From: Allobosea sp. 47.2.35
GTDB taxonomy: Bacteria; Pseudomonadota; Alphaproteobacteria; Rhizobiales; Beijerinckiaceae
NCBI RefSeq assembly: GCF_024655635.1
Contig: NZ_JANLGI010000017.1
Span: 1 to 64,000 of the forward strand
Direction: 5' to 3'
Length of the DNA stretch: 64,000 nucleotides
Shown here: in pieces, positions 25,413 through 34,951 of the stretch
Layout: every line of letters starts with the position of its first letter
Position numbering within the stretch: position 1 is the first letter of the stretch
The notes under the pieces: model-generated
Told to the model about the DNA's origin: nothing
Databases searched by the model: none
What the model saw: only the letters and a program-made list of their open reading frames with translations
Translations under genes and position numbers: made by a program

Positions 25413-26512
25413 GGCGCGGCCTCCTTCAAGGCCAATTCATCGGCGAGAGCGTCGATGGCCGCAAGCGCGTCCTTGTCGTCGGCCAGCCGCTCGCGCGCGG
25501 TCTTCAGGGCTTGAAGCGCCGCGGGCTTGTCGCCAAGGACGGTGCGGGCGCGGATCAGGCGGCTCCATTCGGGCAGGTTGCCACCACCAGCGCTCAGGCG
25601 CTCGGCCAGCCCGTCGACCATCGTCTTGATGGCCTGCTGGCGTGCGGCCTCGGGAAGGGCTGCGACCGCCTTGCGGCCGGCATCGGCCTGCATACGTTCC
25701 AAACGGGCACGCACAGCGCCGGCCCAGTCGGCATCGGCAGGGGCTTCGGAGAGGAGCTGCGCAAGCGCGGCCTGCGCGCCTTCGCCGTCGCCGTCCTGCT
25801 CCTTGGCGAGGGCGAGGTAGTAGCGGGCGCGTGGGCTTTTCGGGTCGAGCTTGACGGCCTCGGCGAAGGCTTCACGCGCAGCAGCAGTGACGACGCCGCC
25901 GGCTTCCATGATGCGGGCCTCGCCTAGCCCAGCCAGCAGGTCGGCATCGGGCTTCCCAAAGCGGACGGCCGCAGCGAAGGCTTTCGCGGCCTCGTCGTAG
26001 CGGCCCTGGCGGAGATAGATCGGCGCGAGCAGCGACCAGCCCTTCGCATCGCCCGGATTGGCGGCGAGATGGGCTTCCATGCGCGCGAGGATGATCGCGA
26101 AATCCTGCTGCGGGCCGGCCTTTTCCAGCCGCGCCGCCAGCGGCTGGTCAGGCAGGTTCGGCGAGCCGTAGAGCCCGTAGATCAGGAGGGCGAGCAACGG
26201 TACGACCGAGAGCATCAAGGCCGAACTCGCGCGGCGGCGGCGCAGGGACGGCTCGGTTTCGCCCGCAGCTCCAGCTTCATCACCGGCGGCGCGCAGAAGG
26301 CGGCGGGCTGCTTCGGTGCGCGCCGCCTGCGCGTCGTCCTCGCCGATCAGCTTGCGCCCGAGATCGCGGTCGATTTCCTTGAGCTGGGAACGGTAGAGGC
26401 TGCGTGCATCGGCGGTATCGCCGAATCCTTCCGCCCGGCCATGACTAAGCGGCCGGAGCAAGGCGAAGATCGCTGCTCCCGTCATGGCTGCAAAGATGGC
26501 CCAGATCATCAT
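25409..26512 (-). CDS. ccmI: Cytochrome c maturation TPR protein CcmI
   Basis: 367 aa. Two membrane helices (about 1-20 and 95-115, the second in [20 protein letters not shown]) flank a cytoplasmic loop containing the leucine-zipper-like part. The periplasmic C-terminal region has TPR repeats ([41 protein letters not shown]). CcmI holds apocytochrome c for CcmFH. First gene of the ccm operon, 67 bp after feuQ. Confidence 0.9.
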   Translation of the reverse strand: MMIWAIFAAMTGAAIFALLRPLSHGRAEGFGDTADARSLYRSQLKEIDRDLGRKLIGEDDAQAARTEAARRLLRAAGDEAGAAGETEPSLRRRRASSALMLSVVPLLALLIYGLYGSPNLPDQPLAARLEKAGPQQDFAIILARMEAHLAANPGDAKGWSLLAPIYLRQGRYDEAAKAFAAAVRFGKPDADLLAGLGEARIMEAGGVVTAAAREAFAEAVKLDPKSPRARYYLALAKEQDGDGEGAQAALAQLLSEAPADADWAGAVRARLERMQADAGRKAVAALPEAARQQAIKTMVDGLAERLSAGGGNLPEWSRLIRARTVLGDKPAALQALKTARERLADDKDALAAIDALADELALKEAAP

Positions 26513-26579
26513 GCGGCGTTCTTAGCCAATCGTCCGCCCGGGTTCATGGTGACAAAGGGTCACGCGGCAAAGAATTCTT

Positions 26580-27959
26580 CTAAACCGAAGGCAGCTCAAG
26601 CCGCGCCCTCAATCCGCCCAGCGGCGAGCGATGCAGGGTCAGGCCGCCGCCATAAAGCTTGGCGATGTCGACGACGATCGAAAGGCCCAGCCCCGATCCC
26701 GGTGTGGTCTCATCAAGTCGGCGGCCGCGTTTCAGGACTTCGGCCATGGCCTCCTCCGGCAGGCCGGGGCCATCATCGTCGATCAGCAGCGCGATCCGCT
26801 CGGTATCCGGTGCCTTCTCGTCCGCAAGCGAGACCTCGACGGTGGAAGAGGCCCATTTGAAAGCGTTGTCGAGGAGATTACCGAGCATCTCCTCCAGATC
26901 CTGCTTCTCGCCACGGAAGCGCAGGCCGGATGCGATCGTGTGCGAACCGGAGATACCCTTGCCTTGCGAGATCTTGGTGAAGGTACGCAGGAGCGCATCG
27001 AGCGAGGGGGTGATTTCGGTCACGCCGCCGAGCGCGCCCGAAAGCGCCGCGGCCCGCGCCCGGTCGAGATAGTACTGGACCTGATCGCGCATGATCGCGG
27101 CCTGCGCACGGACGGTCTGGGGCAATTGACCGTCTGCGCTCGTGTCGGCCTCGTTCATCATTACGCTGAGTGGCGTCTTCAGCGCATGCGCGAGATTGCC
27201 GACCTGCGTGCGGGCGCGATCGAGGATTTCGTGATTGGCGTCGATGAGCTGGTTGAGCTCGCTGGCGAGCGGCGCGAGATCGGGGGGATATTGCCCGACG
27301 ATCCGGGGATTTTCACCCGTCCGCACCGCACCAACGGCAGAGCGCAGGCGCACCAGCGGACGCAGGCCGAAGCGGACCTGCACGAGCGTGGACGCGACCA
27401 GGGCGATGCCGAGCAGCAGGAAGGTCATCGCCAGCGCGAAGCGGAAATCCCGTATGTCCCCCTCGATCTCGTCGGCCGGAGCCGCGACGGCAACGGTGAA
27501 GCGCCCGTCCTCGCCGACATCGATCTCGCGTTCCAGAATGCGCAGGAGCCGGTCGTCCGGCCCAGAGACATAGCTTTCGCGCAGGCCCCGGCTGTTCGGG
27601 GCGATGGATTGGTCGAGCAGCTTGGGGAGTTGCCCGCCGACCAGCGAGCGGGAGGCGCGCACATTCGGCCGCTCGCCATCGAGGCGAGTGATCTGCCAGT
27701 ACCAGCCGGTCAGCGGCAGGTCGAAGCGCGGCTCGCCGAGGTCGCCGATCGTCTGGCGTTCGGTCTCGGGTGGCGCGGCGAGATCGGCGACCAGCTGCTT
27801 GATATAGACCGACAGGCGCTCATCGAAGCCGCGCTCGGCGGAGCGGCGATAGAAGGTGGTGAGGCCGATGCCGGCCAGCACGAGGATCAGCACGCAGCAG
27901 ACGGCCGCGGAGAAAAACAGCCGCGTTCCCAGCGAATAGCGATGGGATTTGAGCGGCAT
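26580..27959 (-). CDS. feuQ: Sensor histidine kinase, FeuQ/PhoQ-like
   Basis: 459 aa. Membrane spans at about 14-36 and 174-194 bound a periplasmic sensor domain of about 135 residues rich in acidic and aromatic residues. A HAMP linker precedes the variant HisKA box NLAHALKTPLSV with His258, as in the PhoQ/FeuQ group. The HATPase has NLLDNAFKWA, DDGPGLP and GSGLGLSIV. In Rhizobium, feuPQ lie beside the cyc (ccm) genes and affect iron uptake and osmoadaptation; the same order here supports the name. It starts 9 bp after the feuP stop. Confidence 0.82.
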   Translation of the reverse strand: MPLKSHRYSLGTRLFFSAAVCCVLILVLAGIGLTTFYRRSAERGFDERLSVYIKQLVADLAAPPETERQTIGDLGEPRFDLPLTGWYWQITRLDGERPNVRASRSLVGGQLPKLLDQSIAPNSRGLRESYVSGPDDRLLRILEREIDVGEDGRFTVAVAAPADEIEGDIRDFRFALAMTFLLLGIALVASTLVQVRFGLRPLVRLRSAVGAVRTGENPRIVGQYPPDLAPLASELNQLIDANHEILDRARTQVGNLAHALKTPLSVMMNEADTSADGQLPQTVRAQAAIMRDQVQYYLDRARAAALSGALGGVTEITPSLDALLRTFTKISQGKGISGSHTIASGLRFRGEKQDLEEMLGNLLDNAFKWASSTVEVSLADEKAPDTERIALLIDDDGPGLPEEAMAEVLKRGRRLDETTPGSGLGLSIVVDIAKLYGGGLTLHRSPLGGLRARLELPSV

Positions 27960-27968
27960 CGCCCGCGA

Positions 27969-28637
27969 TCAGACCTTTTCCGGGGCGGCGGCGATATAGC
28001 CGAGGCCCCGGACGGTCTCGATGATGTCGACGCCGAGCTTCTTGCGCAGGCGCCCGACGAAGACCTCGATCGTGTTGGAATCGCGATCGAAATCCTGGTC
28101 GTAGAGATGCTCGACCAGCTCCGTCCGCGACACGACCCGCCCCTGATGATGCATCAGATAGGAGAGCAGCCGATACTCGTGCGAGGTCAGCTTCACCGGA
28201 TTGCCGTCGACGACGACGCGGCTCGCGCGGGTATCCAGCCGGACAGGGCCGCAGACCAACTCCGAGGTGGCATGACCGGCCGCGCGGCGCAGCAGGGCGC
28301 GGACGCGCGCCAGCAATTCCTCGATATGGAAGGGTTTCACGACATAGTCGTCAGCACCGGCGTCGAAGCCCGAGACCTTGTCGCTCCAGCGGTCGCGCGC
28401 TGTCAGAATCAGCACCGGCATGGTCTTGCCGGCCCGGCGCCAGCCCTGCAGCACGGCTACGCCATCGACCTTCGGCAGGCCGAGATCGAGAATTACCGCA
28501 TCATAGGGCTCGGCCTCGCCGAGATAGAGGCCTTCCTCACCGTCGAAAGCCTTGTCGACGGCATAGCCGGCATTCTCAAGCGCGGTCACGATCTGGCGGT
28601 TGAGGTCCTTGTCGTCCTCGACGACGAGCAATCTCAC
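27969..28637 (-). CDS. feuP: Response regulator, FeuP/PhoP-like
   Basis: 222 aa OmpR-class regulator. EDD at 7-9, phospho-Asp51 in AVILDLGLP, conserved Lys in VVKPF. The effector domain has LTSHEYRLLSYLMHHQGRVVSR and a VFVGRLRKKLG recognition region. It sits between a small PepSY-like secreted protein gene and feuQ, a layout seen for PhoP-type systems with an inhibitory or sensory small protein. Confidence 0.88.
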   Translation of the reverse strand: MRLLVVEDDKDLNRQIVTALENAGYAVDKAFDGEEGLYLGEAEPYDAVILDLGLPKVDGVAVLQGWRRAGKTMPVLILTARDRWSDKVSGFDAGADDYVVKPFHIEELLARVRALLRRAAGHATSELVCGPVRLDTRASRVVVDGNPVKLTSHEYRLLSYLMHHQGRVVSRTELVEHLYDQDFDRDSNTIEVFVGRLRKKLGVDIIETVRGLGYIAAAPEKV

Positions 28638-28674
28638 GGTGGGGTCGCTCCAGTTGGGGAAGCCGCAACGGCTG

Positions 28675-28998
28675 TCAGCGGATGGTGGCGATCTTGCCGG
28701 ATTGTCCTTCCAGCGTCACCCGCGCGACGCGGCCGTCGCGCTTCAGCGTCGTCACGACATAGACGAAATCCTCGCCCTGTCGACAGAGCCTGATGCGGAC
28801 GACCTCGCCCGGCGCCGCGTGACGGGCGTGGCGAGAGGCTTCCGCCGGCTGCATGACACGCCCTTCGGCGACGGCATCGCGCGTCTCTTCGGAGGACAGG
28901 CAGGAGATCGGTGCAGCATCGTCGACGCGGATCACCGGCATCGGCGAGGAGGCGATGAGCGCAAAGGCAAGGATCGGTTCGACCGGCATCATCGACAT
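28675..28998 (-). CDS. Small secreted protein, PepSY-like
   Basis: 107 aa. A hydrophobic N-terminus (PVEPILAFALIASS) looks like a signal peptide. The remainder has a single PepSY-like fold pattern: helix, then VVRIRLCRQGEDFVYVVTTLKRDGR, then RVTLEGQSGKI. PepSY proteins near two-component genes are often periplasmic modulators. It precedes feuP by 37 bp on the same strand and is probably in its operon. Family assignment is from pattern only. Confidence 0.65.
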   Translation of the reverse strand: MSMMPVEPILAFALIASSPMPVIRVDDAAPISCLSSEETRDAVAEGRVMQPAEASRHARHAAPGEVVRIRLCRQGEDFVYVVTTLKRDGRVARVTLEGQSGKIATIR

Positions 28999-29061
28999 GG
29001 GCTAGTCCCATCCGCGTGAATGCACCATGAATGCATAGCCCCGCTCACAACCAACAGTAGA

Positions 29062-32000
29062 TCAACGCACCGGAATCCGTCCACGCCATTCGCGACCGCG
29101 GCCGACCGTCGCGCTGAGCTGGCGCAGCGAGAGTGCGATCTCCTGCTGAACAGAGCCGAAATCGGCGAGTTCCTGCGCCGCTGGATAGGTCCATTCCGGC
29201 GCGTTCACGATTTCGGTACGAAGCAGCGTCTCGCCGTCGAGGACGCCCAGTTCATAGCGCTCTCCCTCTTCTCCGAGAGGCACCTCCGCCAGTTCCCATG
29301 AATCGCCATCGATTCGCGTCCGCCTCAACCAGTGGATGATGATGCCCGCGCCCGCCCTTGCCGCCTTCGGCCGGACGGGCGAGAGCGGCACGAGCGCCTC
29401 CCCGGCGATCGGGACCGAGAACTCCACCATCGTGGCATCGCCGACATCGTCACGGACCGGGCCGACGCGATAACGCCGCGTCCGCCCGAGATCGGCCAGC
29501 TCCGCCGTCAGCGAGACGGCCGCGCCATCGAGCACGACGACGCGAGCGCCGATCGGAAGAGTGCGCGCCGCTGCAGCCTCGCTGCCGCCGATTCCACGAA
29601 TCAATCCCGTCAGGCGGAACTGCTGTGGTCCGATCAACTCGACCTGCGCAGCCGTGATGATTTCGACCGTACCGTCCGCTCCCACCAGAGCCAGCGCATT
29701 GGCGCCGGCCAACGCGGCCTCCGGCGAGACGGAGGAGAGCACGCCACCGCGCAACCTGACCTCCAGCACGGCACGACGGTCCGTGCGCCAGAGCGCCCCC
29801 GCCGGCAGCACCGTCAAGGTCTCGCCAACGATCGAGGGAGCTTCGACGAAGCCGTCGAGATCGAACAGGCCGGCGTCATTAGCCCGCCAGATCGCCAAGG
29901 CGCCGGGCCAGGGGGCGGCGAAAGCCGCCAGCGACAGCAAGGGCGGCGGCTGCACCGTCACGATCGGCAGGGCCAGCGGCACGGCCAAAGGGCGCCCAGG
30001 CAAAGCTGGAGGCGTTCGCGGCGGGCGCGTGCCGCCGCTCGTTCCCGTCGAAACATAGATCGCCGGTTCGACGGCGCGAGCGCTCACCCGCCGCGTCGGG
30101 CCGTCGGCGATGCGGGTCACCCGAAACAGGCGGTTGCCCGGCTCGACCGGGACAGACAGGACATCGCCGGGCTCGATCGCGATGCAGCGTGGAGACAGCT
30201 CGCATTCGAGGCTCTCACGCCCGGCCCAGACTTCCTGCAGGCGCTGGTCCGCAAGGCGCCGGCCTTCGGCGGAACGGGTCACGATCGCGGTTTCGACGGA
30301 GACTTCGCGCCGGGCCGCTCCCGCCAGGCGGCGCGAACGCGCGGCGGCGTTGCGGTAGTCGGCTTCGCTGTCGCTGAAGCCAAGGCGCAGTTCGAGCGGC
30401 AGCTCGGTCTCCTGGTTGCGCCTGAGCGTGAAGGGCTCGCCATCGCGGTCGGGAACGAGATCATCCGTGCGCAGCAGGCGCGAGACCTTGCCACCCCTGC
30501 CCTCGAAACGCAGGGCCCCAGCACTCATGACCGCATCGAAGCCGAAGCTCTGGGCCAGCGGTTCCAGCGCCTGCCGCGCCGATAGCGGGCGATCCAGCAC
30601 ATAGCCATCGACAAAGCCGTCGACTGCGATCCGGTCAGCCGGGGGCAATCCGAAATCGGCGAGCAGCTTCGCGACGAGCCTGTCGACCGGCGTGCCTTCC
30701 AGGCGCCCGTTCAGCCAATGGCCGGTCTCGAAATTCGCCCCATCGGCCCAGATGCCGGAAAGATCCGGAAAGGCCGGGAAAGGCCGCGTGTCCCAGTTCC
30801 AGACGAAGATTCTGTTGGGATCGACCATGCGGATGCCGCTGACCGGATGGACCGGATTGCGCGCGGCGTCGAAGCCGACCCGAGCGGGATCGAAGCCGGA
30901 TATGATGGCCTCCAGCCCCCGCACCTGAACAAGGTCGTCGCGCGCGCCACTGGAAAACGGCGGATAACCGCCCTCGTCCGATTTCGGATCGGGGAACATG
31001 TTGGGCGCATTGGCGCCCTTGTCGACGGCGGGAATGCCGATCTCGGTCAGCCATATCGGCTTTGCACCCGGCACGAACGCAGTCGCGGTCGTCTCGATGC
31101 CGCCGGCACGACGGATATGGGCCTGGCTCCACCAGCCCCAGAGATCCTTCGGCCGGAAGGTCCAGGGCTTGCCGTAGGCGCCGTCGGTGATCGGCAGGCG
31201 AGTCTGCGCCGCGCGGCCGTCCTCGTCGGCGTAGTACCAATCATAGGCTTCGCCGGCGGTAAGGCGCTGGCGCAGATGGGCGAGATCGGCTGGGCCCTGC
31301 GCGGTTGTGGCGTCCGCGTGGCTGCCGGAATCGCGCCAATCCGAAAGCGGCGGATAGAAATCGATGCCGATGGCGCTGATGGCAGGAGAAGCCCAGAGCG
31401 GATCGAGCGGGAAATCGATTCTGTCCCCATCGTCGCGAACATCCGCACCGTATTCGGTCCAATCAGCGGCGTAGGTCAGCACCGAACCCGGCAGCGCCGT
31501 CTTGACGTCCTGCGCGATAGCCGCGAGCGCATCGACCATCGGATAGCCGGTCGTGCCGCGCAGATGCGTGAGGCCCACCATCTCCGAGCCGATAACGAAG
31601 CCCTCGACGCCGCCAGCTGCCTGAGCCAGTGCAGCGCAATGCATCACAAGCCGGCGATAGGACCATTCGTCCGGCTTGGCACAGGTCACGCTCGCGCCCA
31701 CAAAGATCATGTCGGCGGGAACAACCGTGCCGACGAAGGACGCGATCTGCGCCGCAACAGCGGCGCTGCCCTCCGGACTACCCGGCTCGCCCGGCGCCGG
31801 ATCGCAGGTGATGCGGCCCCGCCAGGGATAGCGCGGCTGGCTCGCGGCATCCGAATAGGGGTCAGGCAACGTGTTTCCGGCCGGGATATCCATCATCAGG
31901 AAGGGGTAGAGGACGACCTCCAGCCCGTAGTCGAAGCGTAAGCGCCGGATCAGCGCGACGACACTCTCGTCCGAGGGCGTGCCGCCGAACGCTGGCCTGC

Positions 32001-32982
32001 CGCCGACCTGGCTGACGATACGGGCGGAGGACCGCGACAGCCCGGCGACCGACCATTGCGCCCCAACCGTCGGCTTGTGCGGAATCTCGACACGGGGAGC
32101 GACACTGCAAGCCCCCACACGCAGATCGTCGCCGAACCAGGACACGACCAACGAGACGCGGCGCAGGTTGGGGCAGAGCGCCATGAGATGACCAAGCGCG
32201 GTGTCAGCGTCGCTGCCGCCATAGAGCTGGTGGCGCGTCAAGCTTTCGGTAACGCCAGGGGCGGACTCATGACTGACCGGGCGGATGTCAAAGACGAACT
32301 CACCGGCGCCGGGCGTCAGCGCCACCGCCCGGATCATGCCTCCCAGCCCGTCGACGGCGCGCACGACCTCGAAATCGAACTGCGGCACGCGGTTGCCGTA
32401 ATCGGCGAGCGGAAAGCGCTCGAACACGACATAGGCGAGCCCGCGATAGGCCGGCGCCTCGTCCGCCTCCTTCGCCGCGATCAGCGGATCGGGCTCCTGC
32501 GTCTCATAACCGTGATGAACGCGCATCCGCACGGTCTGGACATCGAGCTCGCGCCCATCGACCCAGATACGCCGGATGAAGGCGATCGGCCCCTCGCAAA
32601 GCCCGATCGCGAGATTCGCGTGGTAGCTATAGGTCGTCTCGTAGGTCTTCTTCGCACGGCTGCCGCCCTTGCCGCCGCTCTTGGTGCGCGTGATCGAGAC
32701 CGTGACCTCTTCCTCGAAGCGCGTCGCCCAGATCAACTGGCCGCCGAGCCGCGCGCGGCCGTAGAGACGCGGGATCGCGGCGCCCTCCGTCGCGGCGAGG
32801 CCATTCACCTCCTTGAGGCGCGGGCCATCGACGATCTTGTTCCCGCCCGAACTGCCGAGCCAGGCCTGGTCGATGCTGGCGCCGGCGAGGCCGCCAAGCG
32901 CCTGGCCGATCGCGCCGCCGACCGGCCCACCCAGGGCCGTGCCGAGAGCTGCGCCAGCAACCTGGAGAAGAAGCGTCGCCAT
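29062..32982 (-). CDS. GTA gp15-like baseplate megatron / host-specificity protein
   Basis: About 1306 aa from the ATG at 32982, which shares one base with the upstream stop (TGATG). The N-terminal 60 residues are a Gly/Ala-rich hydrophobic segment. Further on is a TIM-barrel resembling a glycoside hydrolase (GGVEGFVIGSEMVG, then PIWLTEIGIP, which would supply paired Glu residues), followed by phage-tail-like beta domains. In RcGTA this protein forms the tail tip that contacts the cell envelope. Last gene of the structural cluster; an upstream in-frame ATG at 33033 would overlap the previous gene by 52 bp and is less likely. Confidence 0.93.
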   Translation of the reverse strand: MATLLLQVAGAALGTALGGPVGGAIGQALGGLAGASIDQAWLGSSGGNKIVDGPRLKEVNGLAATEGAAIPRLYGRARLGGQLIWATRFEEEVTVSITRTKSGGKGGSRAKKTYETTYSYHANLAIGLCEGPIAFIRRIWVDGRELDVQTVRMRVHHGYETQEPDPLIAAKEADEAPAYRGLAYVVFERFPLADYGNRVPQFDFEVVRAVDGLGGMIRAVALTPGAGEFVFDIRPVSHESAPGVTESLTRHQLYGGSDADTALGHLMALCPNLRRVSLVVSWFGDDLRVGACSVAPRVEIPHKPTVGAQWSVAGLSRSSARIVSQVGGRPAFGGTPSDESVVALIRRLRFDYGLEVVLYPFLMMDIPAGNTLPDPYSDAASQPRYPWRGRITCDPAPGEPGSPEGSAAVAAQIASFVGTVVPADMIFVGASVTCAKPDEWSYRRLVMHCAALAQAAGGVEGFVIGSEMVGLTHLRGTTGYPMVDALAAIAQDVKTALPGSVLTYAADWTEYGADVRDDGDRIDFPLDPLWASPAISAIGIDFYPPLSDWRDSGSHADATTAQGPADLAHLRQRLTAGEAYDWYYADEDGRAAQTRLPITDGAYGKPWTFRPKDLWGWWSQAHIRRAGGIETTATAFVPGAKPIWLTEIGIPAVDKGANAPNMFPDPKSDEGGYPPFSSGARDDLVQVRGLEAIISGFDPARVGFDAARNPVHPVSGIRMVDPNRIFVWNWDTRPFPAFPDLSGIWADGANFETGHWLNGRLEGTPVDRLVAKLLADFGLPPADRIAVDGFVDGYVLDRPLSARQALEPLAQSFGFDAVMSAGALRFEGRGGKVSRLLRTDDLVPDRDGEPFTLRRNQETELPLELRLGFSDSEADYRNAAARSRRLAGAARREVSVETAIVTRSAEGRRLADQRLQEVWAGRESLECELSPRCIAIEPGDVLSVPVEPGNRLFRVTRIADGPTRRVSARAVEPAIYVSTGTSGGTRPPRTPPALPGRPLAVPLALPIVTVQPPPLLSLAAFAAPWPGALAIWRANDAGLFDLDGFVEAPSIVGETLTVLPAGALWRTDRRAVLEVRLRGGVLSSVSPEAALAGANALALVGADGTVEIITAAQVELIGPQQFRLTGLIRGIGGSEAAAARTLPIGARVVVLDGAAVSLTAELADLGRTRRYRVGPVRDDVGDATMVEFSVPIAGEALVPLSPVRPKAARAGAGIIIHWLRRTRIDGDSWELAEVPLGEEGERYELGVLDGETLLRTEIVNAPEWTYPAAQELADFGSVQQEIALSLRQLSATVGRGREWRGRIPVR

Positions 32983-33413
32983 CAGTCGGTCACTCCCGGA
33001 AAGGAAAAGGCGTGGCTGAGATGGCGTCGCCACCAGGGCGTGAACGCGACCTCGGCGACGGCCGCACCGTCATGCGCGTGGATGATGCGATCCGGGCCTG
33101 CGAGAATCGCGCAATGCTTGGCCGGCAGGTGTTCGCGCCAGCGGAAGAGCAGCACGTCGCCGGGCTGCATTCCGGCTGCCCGGATCGGCAGCAGGTGCCG
33201 CGTCGCCGCCAGTGCCAGCGTCTCCTGCAGCAAACTCTCGGCCCAACTCGGCGAATAGGGCGGCGGCGTTTCCGGCTCGTCACCACAGAGGTCGCGCCAG
33301 ACCCCGCGTACCAGCCCGAGGCAATCGCAGCCGACACCGCGCAGCGAGGCCTGATGGTGATAAGGCGTGCCCAGCCAAAGCCGCGCCGCATCGACGATCT
33401 CGCCGCGCCTCAT
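32982..33413 (-). CDS. GTA gp14-like NlpC/P60 cell-wall peptidase
   Basis: 143 aa. Catalytic Cys in GCDCLGLVRG and His in PAKHCAIL, as in the NlpC/P60 tail peptidases that cut peptidoglycan during DNA entry. The start codon overlaps the gp13 stop by 4 nt, and its own stop overlaps the start of the megatron gene. Part of the tail tip in RcGTA. Confidence 0.93.
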   Translation of the reverse strand: MRRGEIVDAARLWLGTPYHHQASLRGVGCDCLGLVRGVWRDLCGDEPETPPPYSPSWAESLLQETLALAATRHLLPIRAAGMQPGDVLLFRWREHLPAKHCAILAGPDRIIHAHDGAAVAEVAFTPWWRRHLSHAFSFPGVTD

Positions 33414-34291
33414 CGGAACAGGCTCCCGCCATCGAGCGCCCCGTCGCCGGGCCGGACGCCACCGATGATGAAGTCGGTTGTCGGCATGTGCGGGAAACCG
33501 CGGAAGTTGACGCCGTTGCCGAATTTGGCGCGGCAGGTCGCGAAGCTCTTGTCGCAGCCGGGCGTGACCCTGAATCCGTCGCCTGCCACGATCGACGCAG
33601 CCGGCGCCTGCCAGAGCTGGAACAGTGCCTGCGTGCCCTCGCGGCCGTGCCGCTTCACCTCGGTGGCGAATCCGACATTCGCACCACTGGTGAAGATCAG
33701 GCGACCGCCGGTGAAATGGCCATCGACATAGGCTTCCATGCCTTCGGCTGAGAGCGAGAGGCGGCCGTCGCTCTCGACGATTTCCGCTTCCGCCGCGACG
33801 AGAGCGAGGCCACAGCGCGCATCGCCGAGGTCGGCCGAACAGGAGCGCATGTAGAGCCGGCCACGCTCCTCGTCGAAAGCCCTGGCGAAGCTGCGGATTT
33901 CGGCGACGAAACTCGCTTCGCCGCGTTTGATCTCGCCGACGAAGCCTTCCTCCAGGAGCGCGCGCTGACCGGGATCGGCCCAGTTGACCAGCCAGACGCG
34001 AACGCGCGCATCATCGTAGAGCCCGCGCGCCAGATCGGCCTCGTTCAGCCCAAAGGCAGCGAAGGCGCCCGCGACCTCGCCGCCGCCGATGGCGAAGCCC
34101 AGTTCCGCCGCGCTTTCAGCCGCTTCGAGACCGGTCGTCGCGGCGAAATCGATCCCATCGAAGGACAGCTTGCGGTCGTGATCGGTGAAGCCGAGCACGA
34201 GCCCGTCGCGGCGGGTCAGGCTCCAGCAATGGCAAAGCGTGGTCGCGGCCGTCTCGATATGGGCGGCGAGACCTAAGGGAATGTCACGCAT
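33410..34291 (-). CDS. GTA gp13-like tail hub protein (DUF2163)
   Basis: 293 aa. N-terminal DUF2163 domain and C-terminal phage BR0599-type domain. Four cysteines occur as C-x8-C (CSADLGDARC) and C-x6-C (CDKSFATC), the pattern of iron-sulfur binding in gpL-like tail hub proteins. The role is to join the distal tail to the megatron. It starts 9 bp after gp12. Confidence 0.92.
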   Translation of the reverse strand: MRDIPLGLAAHIETAATTLCHCWSLTRRDGLVLGFTDHDRKLSFDGIDFAATTGLEAAESAAELGFAIGGGEVAGAFAAFGLNEADLARGLYDDARVRVWLVNWADPGQRALLEEGFVGEIKRGEASFVAEIRSFARAFDEERGRLYMRSCSADLGDARCGLALVAAEAEIVESDGRLSLSAEGMEAYVDGHFTGGRLIFTSGANVGFATEVKRHGREGTQALFQLWQAPAASIVAGDGFRVTPGCDKSFATCRAKFGNGVNFRGFPHMPTTDFIIGGVRPGDGALDGGSLFR

Positions 34292-34300
34292 GAGCGGGCC

Positions 34301-34939
34301 TCACGGGATAATCTCGACGACGGGGACGCGCGGGATCTCACCGGCCGCAAAGGCGGAGAGATCGACCTCGATCGCGTCTGTGTCGAAGCGGACGGGCACG
34401 TCGAAGGCGAAGCCGGCGGTCAGGACGGCAGCCGGCGGCGGGATCGACCCGACGGCGAAGGTGACCTGCCCGGTCGACAGGTTGCAGGAGAAGCCACTGC
34501 CCGCGAGCTCGACACCATCCATCGCGACCCGAACCGTGCCGGCGCAGGGCTTGGTGATCTCCCGGCTATAGGCGGACGCGCCGGTTCCGTAGGCCTTGCA
34601 GAGCTGGAAGGTGATGGCAATGCCGTCACCGACCCCGATGACCTGGTCGGTCGCGGCCGGCTGCTGCGAGGGTTGGCAGCTCTTCCAGTCGAGCTGATCG
34701 CGCCAGCGGAAACCGTGGAGCCTGCCGCGCCGCTCCTCGAAGAAGCTCACCACGGCCGCCAAAGCGTCGAGATTGCGAATGCCGAGCCCGGCATCGTAGC
34801 GGCGGCGCGAGTGAGCCCAGCGGCTGTTGCGCACCTCCCGGCCGGAAGCGAGCGTCACGATCTGGGTCTGGCGCTCGGGTCCGCCGCGCGCCCCGCGCGC
34901 GACATCGAGCGGGAAACGAACCTCGTGGAAATCCGGCAT
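34301..34939 (-). CDS. GTA gp12-like distal tail protein (DUF2460)
   Basis: 212 aa, matching the TIGR02217/DUF2460 family: opening PDFHEVRFPLDVARG, central GFRWRDQLDWKSC with its conserved Trp residues, and YSREITKPC near the middle. It forms a ring at the tail end in RcGTA. It lies 12 bp downstream of the tape-measure gene. Confidence 0.93.
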   Translation of the reverse strand: MPDFHEVRFPLDVARGARGGPERQTQIVTLASGREVRNSRWAHSRRRYDAGLGIRNLDALAAVVSFFEERRGRLHGFRWRDQLDWKSCQPSQQPAATDQVIGVGDGIAITFQLCKAYGTGASAYSREITKPCAGTVRVAMDGVELAGSGFSCNLSTGQVTFAVGSIPPPAAVLTAGFAFDVPVRFDTDAIEVDLSAFAAGEIPRVPVVEIIP

Positions 34940-34951
34940 GTTTCCGCTCCC

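Noticed and set aside
26549..26563. GTGAC-AAAGG-GTCAC inverted repeat between feuQ and ccmI
   Set aside because: Only 5 bp per arm and no supporting context; too weak to call an operator or terminator.
26631..28793. Plus-strand open frame of 720 codons
   Set aside because: Runs opposite feuQ and feuP, both with intact family motifs; no motif of its own.
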